The notes under the pieces are model-generated. The model was not told the DNA's origin and did no database searches. It worked only from the letters and a program-made list of their open reading frames with translations. The translations under genes and the position numbers were made by a program. From assembly GCA_018343915.1 (NCBI GenBank), contig JABRWF010000008.1, positions 2,046,001 through 2,110,000 of the forward strand: DNA of 64,000 bases, written 5' to 3'. This document shows, piece after piece, positions 22,301 through 33,069 of the stretch. Origin of the DNA: Agroathelia rolfsii (Eukaryota > Basidiomycota > Agaricomycetes > Amylocorticiales > Amylocorticiaceae). Every line of letters starts with the position of its first letter. Within the stretch, counting starts at the first letter, position 1.

Positions 22301-24190
22301 AATTTCAGCCAGTTTGATTGATTAATAGCTTGAACTTAGCCTTACTGTCTCATTACTGCCTATATTAGTTAACATTAACTTTGAAAATTAGGATTGAAAT
22401 TTGATGGAGTTCGGTGTTAGAAAACACGTAGAAACGGGCGCCTTCATTCTCGAATATTAGGATCCCCCGTCCCGAGAAGCAGCCGTTTTTTTTTTTAACC
22501 TGCGCCATGCTCAGGGAACTCTTGATAACTTCTTTCGCAAGCGTCACAGAGTGCCTCCGTAGTTATCACTTCTTACTATTACGACAGGCTTCGTATAGGC
22601 CATCGCATTCTTGAGGAAATTGAAGTTTTTGGCTGGCATATTTGTTCATTTCTTCTTTCTATCTCACTTACTTGTTATTGTTCACGTTCTGCCTATTATG
22701 GTACTCTCTTGCCATCCCGGTTCCGTCTTACTCTCCTGGAAATTGCCTTTGGTGTAAGCCATAGCGGCCGGTGCCGTCATCGATCTTCTAGTGAACACAG
22801 CGAAGCAAATGGCTGAAATGCCCCATAGAGTTCATAATATTGCATGTGAAAGATTAGCACTATGTGACGTACTAACATCCTGGAGTTCCAGCAATCCAAA
22901 CACGCGTAGCGCGAGTATATAGAACCTGCTTCTTTCGTAATTGCCCAAGCTATATTTTGTCTGCCGCCCATGAGCGGCGGTTGTCCTTCATGCGGTATTA
23001 ACGCGTAAACAGAAGGGTACACTAAGGCCTTATTGGAAGACACTTCAATACGAGGCACGCTGGCTATTTTGGAGATCCCCAAACTCAACGCACTAAGCTT
23101 TCCCCATGTATCTATGTCCCAGTAATCAGATTTCGAGGCCCATTATGAAATCAAAGTGTCCTATACGCACGGCCCAAATATTCGACTTTACCAGTATTCA
23201 TACTCCTTACCATCATTGGCACCCTCCTGTTCCAAGTTAAGCAAATGGAGCTGCCCTAGAAATTTTCTCACGTTCTTCAATGCATGGTTCACAAATATCG
23301 CATCCCCCATCTGGCTTGTGTGGTCGCAGTCTCTGTGGGCAGGCTGCTTGCATAAACCTGAGGACATGGTTTTAACCTTGTAAGTTGTGTATGCATGAAT
23401 GACCTTTGGGAAGTCCCCCGGCTGCTAGTGCTAGTGGGATGGTTGCCTGCGAGTCATGAGAGACGTAAGATTTTTTATTGATGTCGATAAATGGGTGCGC
23501 CAAGGGTGCGACACCGTCAATGCTGACTATCATTTGAACAAGGATGTGGTGCACGTGGATTTTGATACCAAAATACGATGGAAGGAGATGCACACAGCAC
23601 GTAGGACATGGCTATGCATGGTTGTGTAGAGTAAGAGAAAGAACCCGCAATGTCATGCCTACGAGTCATAGCTGGGATGCTGTATCCGATCCCGACTCGG
23701 AGCTGGTTCAACAGTAGGACATCATACTTGTTAATATAACTAGGTTACCAAGAGCTCCACAGAGATTGATGGACATGGATCGCTGTGGTATAGGTGCCAA
23801 TCACGACTGCAGGTTCGGCACTCACTCCAGGCACTAGTGGGTAGCAGTCAGATTTCTGCCCGGCACCGATGTACGCCAGACAGGTCAGTATGGATGGCAG
23901 TTCTTGTCTGATCAAGTTTTAAGTCAAATGCCAACTTGGAGTGCTGGATGTTCATAGCGTTATGCCAACTTAAAGCCATGACATTGGCAAGGGGCGTTGG
24001 AGCATGTTGCAAGTTTGCTGTCGTGATGCCGAATTGCTCGATTTTACTTCCGGTATGCTCACGTGATGTCGATTTTACCCCGCATCAGATTGCCGTCATC
24101 GACGCGCTTGGCTCATAAACAACTCCCAAGACGGTGACGGTGTGCATCATACATACTGCACTTGTCATTCGACTACCACCACAAGCAGAA
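19324..24190. other. Large gene-poor region
   Basis: About 4.9 kb with scattered ORFs of 60-121 aa on both strands. The longest, minus 22261-21896 (121 aa) and minus 23088-22777 (103 aa), have no recognisable domain and no clear exon partners. I call no gene. A 69-aa minus ORF at 20049-19840 reads smoothly but is unidentified. Confidence 0.35.
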
Positions 24191-25627
24191 ATGTCTCCCC
24201 TCCCACCAGATGCATACGACTCTCTACGAGCTAACATTCCGTCTACGTTTCATTGGCCTCTAAAGATGTGCCTGGCCATGAGCGCTGCGACATATGTGTT
24301 GTCCATCATCACAGGGAACGTCTCCCAAGTGGACAGAGTGCGTCATAAATATTCATGCTTCTGCTAATAGCTTGACTGAAATAAAAAAAGATATGGACCT
24401 TCATGCCATGGATCTATGCTGCTTATTGGGCGCTGCTCCCTCTCTGGCCCCACCAGCCATTTACTTACCTGTTTCCGTATACACCGCCGGGTGTGAGCGC
24501 GCATCTGGTGGAGAGCTTCAGCCCTCGTGCGCTCCTTATGCTTGGCTTGATTGTGAGTTTCAAACTATATGAGGCTATTCGGATGATGACACATAATGTC
24601 CTTCATAGACGTTGTGGATGTTCAGGCTAAGCTACAACACATATCGCAGAGGTCTTTTCTCCTTGTACGTGTTCTCTATTCTATCAAGACAAATTTCTTA
24701 ATGCCACTCCGCAATTCAGCTCCGATGAGGATTACCGCTGGGCTGTTCTGCGCAAGGAGATCCCGCCCTGGCTCTTCCAGCTCACTAATCTTGTCTTTAT
24801 CTGTGCGTTTTCAGGGGTTACTTATGACTTCATTTCATAGCCATTCATATCATTTTACACACATTAGCATTCATTCAAAACGTCATCCTTTTCTTCCTTG
24901 GCCTGCCTGTCCACGTTGCCCTCGTCACAAGCCAAAGCCGCCGCGATCCCAACGCAGGCAACCTAGCCACAAGCGACTACATCCTCGCCGCACTCTCGCT
25001 GCTCACACTCGCCCTCGAGTTCACAGCGGATAACCAGCAGTATGCATACCAGACCTGGAAGCACTCCGGCGGCATTCATGACACGAGCAAAGAATGGCCG
25101 TTTGCACGGCGCAAGTTCAGTGAGGCGGATCGCAAGCGGGGGTTCCTCACCCGCGGCCTGTGGGCGTGGTCGAGGCACCCAAATTTCTTGTGCGAGCAGA
25201 CATTTTGGGTACGCTTCCATTTATTTTGGTGGTCCTGCTTTTTCTTGCCTCTTTCATGATACTCAACCAAATTGTATGCTGCTAGATCCTGATGACGTTC
25301 TTCCCGCTTCTTTCTCCCGCCGGCCCAGGTTTGAAGAAGGTCCATTTCCAGGATCTCAATGCCGACAACTTGTTCAGCTTGGATACTTGGGCACCCTTGG
25401 CCCCATTGACGCCTGTGCTGGTGATCACCACGCTATTCTACAGCTCAACGCTCTTCACGGAGAAGATCACGAGGGGCAAGTACCCCACGGCGTATGCGGC
25501 ATACCAGCGTCGCGTTGGCATGTTCGATCCGGTCAGGACGATCATAAAAGGGCTCTGGTTGAGTGTGCGAGGGGAGAAGGCACAGGTGGATGATATTGTT
25601 TACGGAGACAGAGTTAAGATAGAGTAG
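24191..25627 (+). CDS. DUF1295 steroid 5-alpha-reductase-like membrane protein (376 aa, 6 exons)
   Basis: Model: 24191-24337, 24391-24552, 24609-24664, 24720-24802, 24868-25208, 25286-25627 (1131 nt), with introns of 53-77 bp in phase. The start is the ATG opening MSPLPPDAYDSL. Several hydrophobic helices follow, with motifs typical of DUF1295: GNVSQVDR, WIYAAYWALLPLWP, LSYNTYRRGLFS, DEDYRWAVLRKEIPPW, DNQQYAYQTWKH, and the NADPH-binding-like signature WSRHPNFLCEQTFW near residue 255. The family belongs to the steroid 5-alpha reductase/ICMT-type membrane superfamily; for fungal DUF1295 proteins the substrate is not established. An AATAAA-like signal (AATAAAGATG, about 25688) follows. The 3' end faces the cdc4 3' end with ~300 bp between stops. 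Confidence 0.88.
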
Positions 25628-25923
25628 GTGAGAAGTGATTGTGTTTTGTTTGCTAGGATTCTTGTACTCTTATGTGTCGCGCTTGTAATAAAGATGTCTA
25701 ATGCCATGTAATGCGGAATCTGGCTTGAATTTCATTGAGGAAGCCATTCATCGGTAAAAAAAAAAAAAAAAAAATTGAGGCAATATATGATCGTGGATTC
25801 GTCGTTGAATTAACAAGGTAAAAAAAAGGAGGATTTATGATACAACATGAATGCCGTCAACAGAAATTCAAAGAGGGGATCGTGATAGATATGGAAAGGG
25901 CCATGACGATATATTAACGGCAA

Positions 25924-26650
25924 TCATTGGCTCAGTATTGTGCGCACAAAAGATTCGTAGTTGATGTTGCCGTCACTAGCAAATAGGACGCGCCAGTCAG
26001 TATCCAATAGAGATTGGAGTGATGCAAGTGTACGCACGCGCCGATCTGAACGCCCTTGAGCAGTTCGTCAACCTCTTCGTCTGTCATCTTCTCGCCGAGC
26101 TGCGTGAGGACGTATCGCAGCTCGCCCGCGCCGATGAAGCCGTTGCCTTCCTTGTCGAAGACCTGGAAACCGCGGATGAACTCCTCTGTGTGAGATTAAA
26201 GAAAGTATTGAGCACTTATTTCCAAAACTTTGCAAATGCTACACGTACCTGGTGTCCCTGCAGGCTTGAACCCATCCGGTCTGTTCAAGATCGAGAGGAA
26301 GGTGGAATAATCAACTGTGTGCGCGTATTCGTTGTTAGATCATCTGGGGTTATATGTATATACCGCAGACATCAGCACTACACACCATCCCGTGGCGCAT
26401 TGTTGACGATCTCTGCTACCTCTGCCTGAGTTGGATTCTGTCCCAGCGCACGGAGGAGATCGCCTAATGTTTCGCGAGGCACGGCGCCTGTGCCCTTTTT
26501 GTCGAAGAGGGCGAATGCCTCCTTGTATTCTGAGCACCGTAATCAGATGCTATGAACAGTCACGAATATAAATATGATTTTACCAGCGTTATCGCTCTAG
26601 AAATAAATGAGTAATACCCCTTAGAGCATCAAAAAGACAGCACTGACCAT
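25924..26650 (-). CDS. cdc4: Cdc4-type myosin essential light chain (EF-hand, 141 aa, 6 exons)
   Basis: Model: 26650-26648, 26596-26584, 26529-26386, 26314-26249, 26185-26038, 25975-25924, summing to 426 nt. The first exon is only the ATG and the second is 13 nt. The protein begins [20 protein letters not shown] and is a calmodulin-like four-EF-hand light chain: the first loop is [12 protein letters not shown], the third [12 protein letters not shown], and the last [15 protein letters not shown]. Several Ca ligands are missing, as usual for essential light chains. It would bind the IQ motif of type II myosin in the cytokinetic/actin ring. It is divergent from the UBX gene across ~88 bp, which suggests a shared promoter. 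Confidence 0.9.
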
Positions 26651-26738
26651 GATGATGATTCGAGAATGGGACGGTTGAAATGGTCGAGAGGCAAGTGAGC
26701 TGTGTGCCAGTGGCTGTGCAGACCCAACCCGCTTTCTC
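26651..26738. promoter_or_regulatory. Short bidirectional intergenic region between cdc4 and FAF2-like gene
   Basis: Only about 88 bp separate the two start codons, so both 5' UTRs and core promoters must lie in this span or overlap the genes. No TATA box is obvious. This rests on both start-codon calls being right. Confidence 0.5.
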
Positions 26739-28953
26739 ATGGACACCGGCCTCGACGAGCACCAGCAACAGGCACTCACCCAGCTCCAGACGCTCACAAA
26801 CGGCGGCGACGAGCAGGCTGCCAGAGACATCCTCGCCAGCGTTGACTGGGATGTCCAGGTATATTTTCCAATGATTTGCTTATTTTCTGTGTACTCATCT
26901 TTACGTGTTGTATACCACCGTCTAGAGAGCTGCCGAGATCATCTTTGACGCGCCGTCGACGTCAACAGCAGCAGCAGCGTCGTCGACGAGCACCACCAGC
27001 TCTACCATTCCACTCGCTGCTCCCCCCACTACTAAACGTGAAGCGTTTGAGATAGACGACTCGGAACAGGGACAGTCGAGTCACAGCATCGCACGCCCAC
27101 GCAGACACTCTGTACGTCTACATATCATATCATATACTCATACCCATACCTATACACACCGCATCCTCGTGCATGCTGACCGTCGCCATCTCTCCTCGTC
27201 TTCGTCTCACAGCATCCACAGCCGTATAACCCTCGCCCATGGCGCATCACCACACTCCTATTCTATCCCCTCCACCTCGTCTCGAGCCTGCTGCGTTTCG
27301 TATTTGGACTCCTGCGCATCCCATTACCGCAATTCAACCTCCGCTTCGCTGCCTTTATACCTCGTAATGGCAATAGACTCCTGCGCCCTCCTGCACCCAA
27401 TCCGCGCGTGGCGGCTGAGAGATGGATCCGTGCGCTGGAGGAGGAAACGGGTGGAATCGTCATGTCGTCTTCCTCTGAGGCGCAGGCCTCGGCCTCGGGC
27501 GTCGAGGTAGGCCCGTCCACATCGACGGCGAGGAACACAGCGATGACGTCTGCGGCTGCTCGTGGCGAGCATGATGGTCGCAAACTGCTGCCTAATTTTA
27601 TCGTCGATAGTTACGAAGGCGTACTTAGAAGGGCCCAACGCGAAGCAAAGATTGCGTGTATTGTGCTCGTAAGCGAGGAGCATGATGACGATGCTGAATT
27701 TAAGAGGTAAGCACGTTTCTTTTTCTTTCTTGCGCATATTATTATGATGTATTGACAAGAATGTGATATAATCCTAGATCGACACTTACAGATCCAGCAC
27801 TTGTGCAGCTTCTGAATGAGAATGACATGCTCGTCTGGGGCGGCGACGTGCGTGATAAAGACGCCTGGAGTGGTACGCCCTTTTTACTCCCTCCAAGTTA
27901 CACACAGCTCATAAAAAACCCCTTCCTCATACAGCCGCGCAGAAACTGCAAGCAACGACCTACCCCTTCGTCGCCTTCGCCGCGCTCCAACCACGCCGTA
28001 CACCTTTTACCTCGCGCCCATCCTCATCCTCATCCTCATCCTCATCCCCCTCCCCAACGATGACGGTCCTCTCGCGACATCAGGGTCCCTGTGCTCCCTC
28101 TGGCGCGGCCACCTCCGCCTCGAAGCTCATCGACCACCTGACGAGCCAGCTCCTCCCGCGCGTGTCGCCCTTCTTGGAGCGCATCCAGCACCAAGCGCGG
28201 GAGCGTGAACGCGATCGCGAGCTGCGCGCGGAGCAGGAGCGTGCGTATGAAGACGCCGCGCGGCGCGACCGTGCGCGGATTGAGGCGCTCATGGAGCAAG
28301 AGCGCGATGCGGTGCGGAGAAGAGAGCAGGAGAAACTCGAGCAAGAGGCGCGTGAGCGGGAACGAGAGCAGCGCCGGCACGCGGCGGAGAGGAGGATGGC
28401 ATGGCGAAGGTGGACGCGGCGCGTCGTTGTCGGTGCGAGACTGGAGAATGATTATCATCAGCAAGCTGGGGATGATGGGAAGCCTTTGAGGATCGCGTTT
28501 AGGCTGCCGGGTAATCCGCGCCTGGTGAGGCAGTTTAGCGCGGCGGAGACGCTGACGGATCTGTTTGCGTTTGTGGACGCGGTGCTTGTGCCGTCTGCCT
28601 GTGCGCCAAGCGATGACCCAGTGACGCCGCCCGATGTGGATGAGGGAGTGGAGCAGGGTGTGGTTGACCCTTCCGTCGTGCTCCTGGCGCAGGTGGCGGC
28701 ATTCCCGGGTGGCGCGGATGCGTGGTGGGAGTTCAAGCTGTTTAATGCGTATCCGCGTCGGGAGATTCAGTGGGATTCGCGGACAAAGTTGGGCGAGGTG
28801 GATGTGCTGAGGGGTGGCGCGCAGTTGGTGGTCGAGCCTATTGTGGCACGTGTGTCGTCGCCGTCCAGGGCGACGGCTGATCATGATGATGCGGATGGTA
28901 ATAGCGGTGGTAAAGATGATAGCGACGGGTATGATACGGAGGATAGCGAGTGA
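26739..28953 (+). CDS. FAF2/UBXD8-like UBX-domain protein (637 aa, 5 exons)
   Basis: Model: 26739-26858, 26926-27111, 27213-27706, 27778-27872, 27935-28953 (1914 nt). Domain order fits FAF2/Ubx2-type proteins: UBA-like helices at 1-45 (DEHQQQALTQLQTLTNGGDE); Ser/Thr linker; a hydrophobic hairpin at about 114-140 (TTLLFYPLHLVSSLLRFVFG); a UAS thioredoxin-like domain at about 215-340 (KIACIVLVSEEHDDDAEF, LVWGGDVRD); a Ser run from a (TCCTCA)n tract at ~28,020-28,050; a long Arg/Glu coiled coil at 383-455; and a C-terminal UBX fold (KPLRIAFRLPGNPRLVRQFS ... REIQWDSRTKLGEV). The family recruits Cdc48/p97 to the ER membrane and lipid droplets for ER-associated degradation. The UBX p97-contact turn is not obviously the canonical FPR, so p97 binding is inferred. 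The UBX domain also carries an unusually long acidic insert (about residues 517-545). Confidence 0.87.
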
Positions 28954-29529
28954 AGGCGATGCTTTGATTGTGATCATTATCAGGACTTGTTTATGTTGTC
29001 CATGGACGTTGCACACTATCTCATTATTACAGAACATGTACGTGGGCGAAACGCCCTGCCTAGCGTTTCCATAAATTATAAACAGACTTCTATGCGGTTG
29101 TAGAAGACATCATACAGTGTCAAATACTACCAGTTCAAGATAAATATTTGTAGGATGTATCAATGCCATTTCTTACCTCTTTTGCCTAAACTTTTCCAGG
29201 ACACGGCAGGCAAGTCAGTCGCTAAAACCCAGGCATGTTAGCCTAAGAGTATCACTCCCGTTTTCGCCAATACACAAAATCCCTCGTAAAGTACCAGCAT
29301 AATCCAAGTTTGAATTCTACAAGACTGCACTCAGTACGGACAAATCACTGGCAAGGCGGTATTTATGCTAATATTTATCACAATCACTTCTATGCATTAG
29401 CAGTTGCATAACATGAAGCTAACTTTTTAATGCTAATAACAGATAGTTGAAATCAAGGTACTAGTCCGTTAATGGCGCAAGACCACCAGTAGCAAAGCCA
29501 ATATATACAGAGACTAGCTCCTTTGTGTC
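28954..29529. other. Intergenic between tail-to-tail FAF2-like and FunK1 genes
   Basis: About 575 bp, AT-rich, no ORF with coding character. Both flanking genes end into this stretch, so it should hold two 3' UTRs. Confidence 0.5.
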
Positions 29530-32383
29530 TCAACTCGAATATTTGATTCGTTTAGAGGCTGGTGTTGGGCTCGTCTCGTGGTCCATATACCCCATCGGGA
29601 TCTGAGGAGCAGGAGTAGGTGCTTTGTCTTTACCTCCCACTGCCAGATCATTGGTGATCTGAGCGAGGGGCGATGCCTGTATCTTCGGAACGGCAACACT
29701 TCTGCTGGCCATGACGCTTCGATGTTCTGTGGCGTAACCCTCATCGATGTTGGGTAGCTTGTGGAATTCTTCGTCAAACAGTTGATAGACCTTGGCATGC
29801 AGTCCTGAGAAGTCCTTTGACTCGTACGCGGTGGATAGGAGCTTGTGGAACGTAAGGAGGAGATTCAGGAGAGGCTTGCACCATGGCGAGATAGTAGTGT
29901 CCATCAGCGATGTATATCGTGCCCGAGACTCAATCATCAATAATTTCCTGGTACCCATAGTCCTTACATTGTCCTCAAACAGCCTTAGGAATTCTCTTCG
30001 GAATTTCTTTGCTCCCTCTGCTTCCTCTTTGTGCCAACGGAACTCTTTACGTCGAGTACCCGGTTTTGCCCTTGACATCACAATCCAAGTAAGACTCCAG
30101 AAAAATGCCTCCATGTCATGCTGAACACCGTGCTTTGGTGGAAATCCATGAGAAACATTGGAAAAATAATGGTCCCTTTCAATGATTTCACCTGACATGA
30201 ACGGCAGGGTGCCCTGAGTCATCGGATTGAATATATATATGTATGAGGATTGGTAACCATTATGGGACTCAAAAGCAATACATACCGATATCGGATCGGT
30301 GGCTATGGCTTTATGCGTTTTGTGCATGATTGCATTGTCAAAATCAATGAGGGCACCCCCAAAGCCTTTGGTGATGAGGATGTTCTGGGGACTGATATCA
30401 CGATGCAGCACACCGCGCTCATATGCATTCTTGTGTCCTGTGCCCTTCGAGTTCAGAATCGTCCACAAAACCTCATGACGATAGAGTCACAAACAACTCA
30501 CCTTCAATCGCACCTCGAAAAGCGCCAACAAGCTCTTTCAACGAGGCAGCATGTCTTGCAAGCCATCCATACGTGTTCATTACCAAGCGAACATGAACGC
30601 GCTCCTGGGGCTCGTCATACTCTGCATGTTGATCGATTTCAGGGAGGTTATCGAGGTAGGTCTTAAGACCGCCTTTATTAGGCGAGTGTGGGTTCATCTG
30701 ATCTTGGTTCCCCTTCCTCTTCCGCTTCCTCTTCGCATCATCATTCATGTTCACAATCTTGACAGTAGTCTGAGTGACATCAATGCGAACAGGCCGCGAC
30801 TTGGGCGTAAGCCCCTTTCGGATGTTCACCGTCGAATCTTCTTGCCCTGTACTCTGGACGATGCCGTACGAGTGCATCTGTGCCACGCCTTCCACGTCCC
30901 CTATTGTTGCATACAGCTCACCCTCCAGCACACGACGTCTGTCTATCCAGCTGTCTTTGATGATATAAATCTGCAGAATCAAACTGTTCATGAGGTACTA
31001 CAGATGAGTAAAGCATAGAGAAATCCACATACCTTTCTCTGGCCTTCTTCATGATCCATTTCCGACTTGTTCCATGCTCTCCAAATCCGCGTCGCTCTTC
31101 CACGAACTGCCTCGCCACGATTCAGGTCAATCTCCTCGAACAACACGAATGACTCCGTCTCTGTGGTACTCATTGTGCCATCTGCATTGCGCTTCGGCAT
31201 TGAAATCACCCACCAGAAGTCATGGGGTTTGATAGCTGCATCAAGTCTGAACGAAGGGACAGGTTCGCCAGTTGGATTCTCCTTGAGCAAGGCAAGCATC
31301 GTGGGATCGAATCCCCTGTCCGAAGGCTTCATGATCGCGAGGCTGACTACAAATACCACAAACTTCTTGTAGTCCTGGAAGATGTTTGAGCTAATGGTGA
31401 AGCAAGCCTATGGGCGAGTTTACCTTGTGTATATCAATAGGCACCGTCCCAAGTACTCCTTCTCTATCGGCCAAGTAAAGAGTGACGAACTTGCCCGTCA
31501 GCGTGAAGCCTAGTACAAAACGCCGATCGTAGCACTCGCGAAAGACCTGACGCTGATAACGCGCGAGCTGCAGCAGCGCCGATTCTACACAGTCAGCCCT
31601 TTTGGCCTCGCCAGGGTGCACAACGCGTAGCCACGACAGTTTACTGGCCGACTGATTGATGTTTGTTTCGTCTGTGGTGGCGTCCGCCAGGGAGTCAACC
31701 TGAGGCTGAGCAAAACTATAGCTTGAATCATCTTCGTCATCTTCGGCGGATAACAGGTCTTCATCGGTTGTGGCATCATCATCATCATCATCGACAAGTG
31801 ATGTGCCTTCATCTGTCGTAGCGTCATTCTGCTCCTCGCTCATGTTTGTTGCTGTGGGAGTAGCACTGGGGGGAGTGTTCACAAAGACAAAATCTGGCTT
31901 CATCTTTGCTGCCTTTTTCTCATAGTAAAAGCTCGTAGGTGTGCGGTCAGCTTCAGACAGCCATTGTCCTCCTATGGCCCTGAGACCGTCCTTTTCATCG
32001 TCTTCCAGCCAACCTGAGTCGATGTTCTCCCAGAGAAGCTCGTGAATAGCGTTTGTGGTATTGATGAATCCTGAGTACAGGTCTGCTTCAACCTGCGGAC
32101 GACGTTTGATCCCTACCCACTCCTTCTGAGCATGATTGAAGATACTATCAGGTAGCATGTTCAAGACTTGGTTGACAAGTGCTGGCCGAGCATCGCACAG
32201 GTTTTCGAAAAGTTGTGGCACATGAATGTACACGGAAGTTGCAAGCTCTTGACGGACAAGGGTATCGACATGGGCAACAGTTGTCTTGATATTATCGAGA
32301 GCACTGGTGGTAGTACGGGTCTTCAATGGCGTGTACACATGGTGGGCTTGTGTTGGTAGGATGTCTGCCAGTGGTGTAGACAT
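29530..32383 (-). CDS. FunK1 fungal-type protein kinase (868 aa, 5 exons)
   Basis: Model: 32383-31424, 31374-31033, 30970-30502, 30437-30286, 30213-29530 (2607 nt), introns 49-72 bp. The layout is typical of the FunK1 family expanded in Agaricomycetes. An N-terminal helical half (EWVGIKRRPQVEADLYSGFI) contains an Asp-rich insert (about residues 187-222), followed by the divergent kinase N-lobe (FVLGFTLTGKFVTLYLADRE, RIWRAWNKSEMD, YIIKDSWIDRRR). The C-lobe has catalytic GVLHRDISPQNILI (Asp604) and a metal-binding DFD (622-624) in place of DFG. The tail is HDMEAFFWSLTWI and a basic-rich end, SKRIKYSS, that may be a nuclear signal. The catalytic residues are present, so kinase activity is plausible; its substrates are unknown. 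It is divergent from the TMLH pseudogene by ~690 bp. Confidence 0.92.
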
Positions 32384-33069
32384 ACCTATCGGCGTCTGAG
32401 GAGCTCATTGTGCTGTGAGAGCGCTTCATTTTTATAGATTCTCTTATCGATGATGTCTGGATGAAGCTCGTATTCTAGAAGCAAGATGCACCAGCTATGT
32501 AATCAGACAAATACAAGTTGAAAAAGGTCACGTCAGGCTAGTGTCAAGCTCATACATGTTTGTTCGATAAACTCATGGGGAGTTTGCTTCCAATGGCTCA
32601 TCACGTGCGCAAAATTATAATTCAATGGATACAGGTATTTCAAGGCCTATACAAAAATATAATCTCCTCCCAAGCCCATCGCCCACATCATGCAAATAAA
32701 TAAGAAATACTACCAGGCATGAGTAATAAAGAGAGAATATTAAATAACGACGACTCGAAATAAGTATCTCCTCGACGGCAGCTTGATTCAATGAGTTTTG
32801 ATTATATACAACTTCCCACCCAATTCAATAGCCCGAGTTAGAGTTAGATTGCGTGCATCTGCAAATACAACCACGATTATCATTGCGCTTCACTAGTGCT
32901 TTCCCAAGTCCATTGACGAGTCGGCAGTAGCACTACTTAGTAACGCAAGACAACAAACAACTGATTGTCTGAAGTCTCAGTCCTCAGGACTCCAGGGCCA
33001 AAAGATGATTCCGCTGACTTGAGCTTGAACGACTCTACAGTCAGTCATCTAGAACAAGTGCATTTGGCG
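32384..33069. other. Divergent intergenic region, FunK1 / TMLH remnant
   Basis: About 690 bp without coding ORF in the expected frames. Promoters for both flanking genes are expected here; no clear TATA box or conserved motif was recognised. Confidence 0.4.

Noticed and set aside
28042..29037. 331-aa minus-strand ORF
   Set aside because: Antisense of the Arg/Glu-rich FAF2-like last exon; high GC creates a long open antisense frame.
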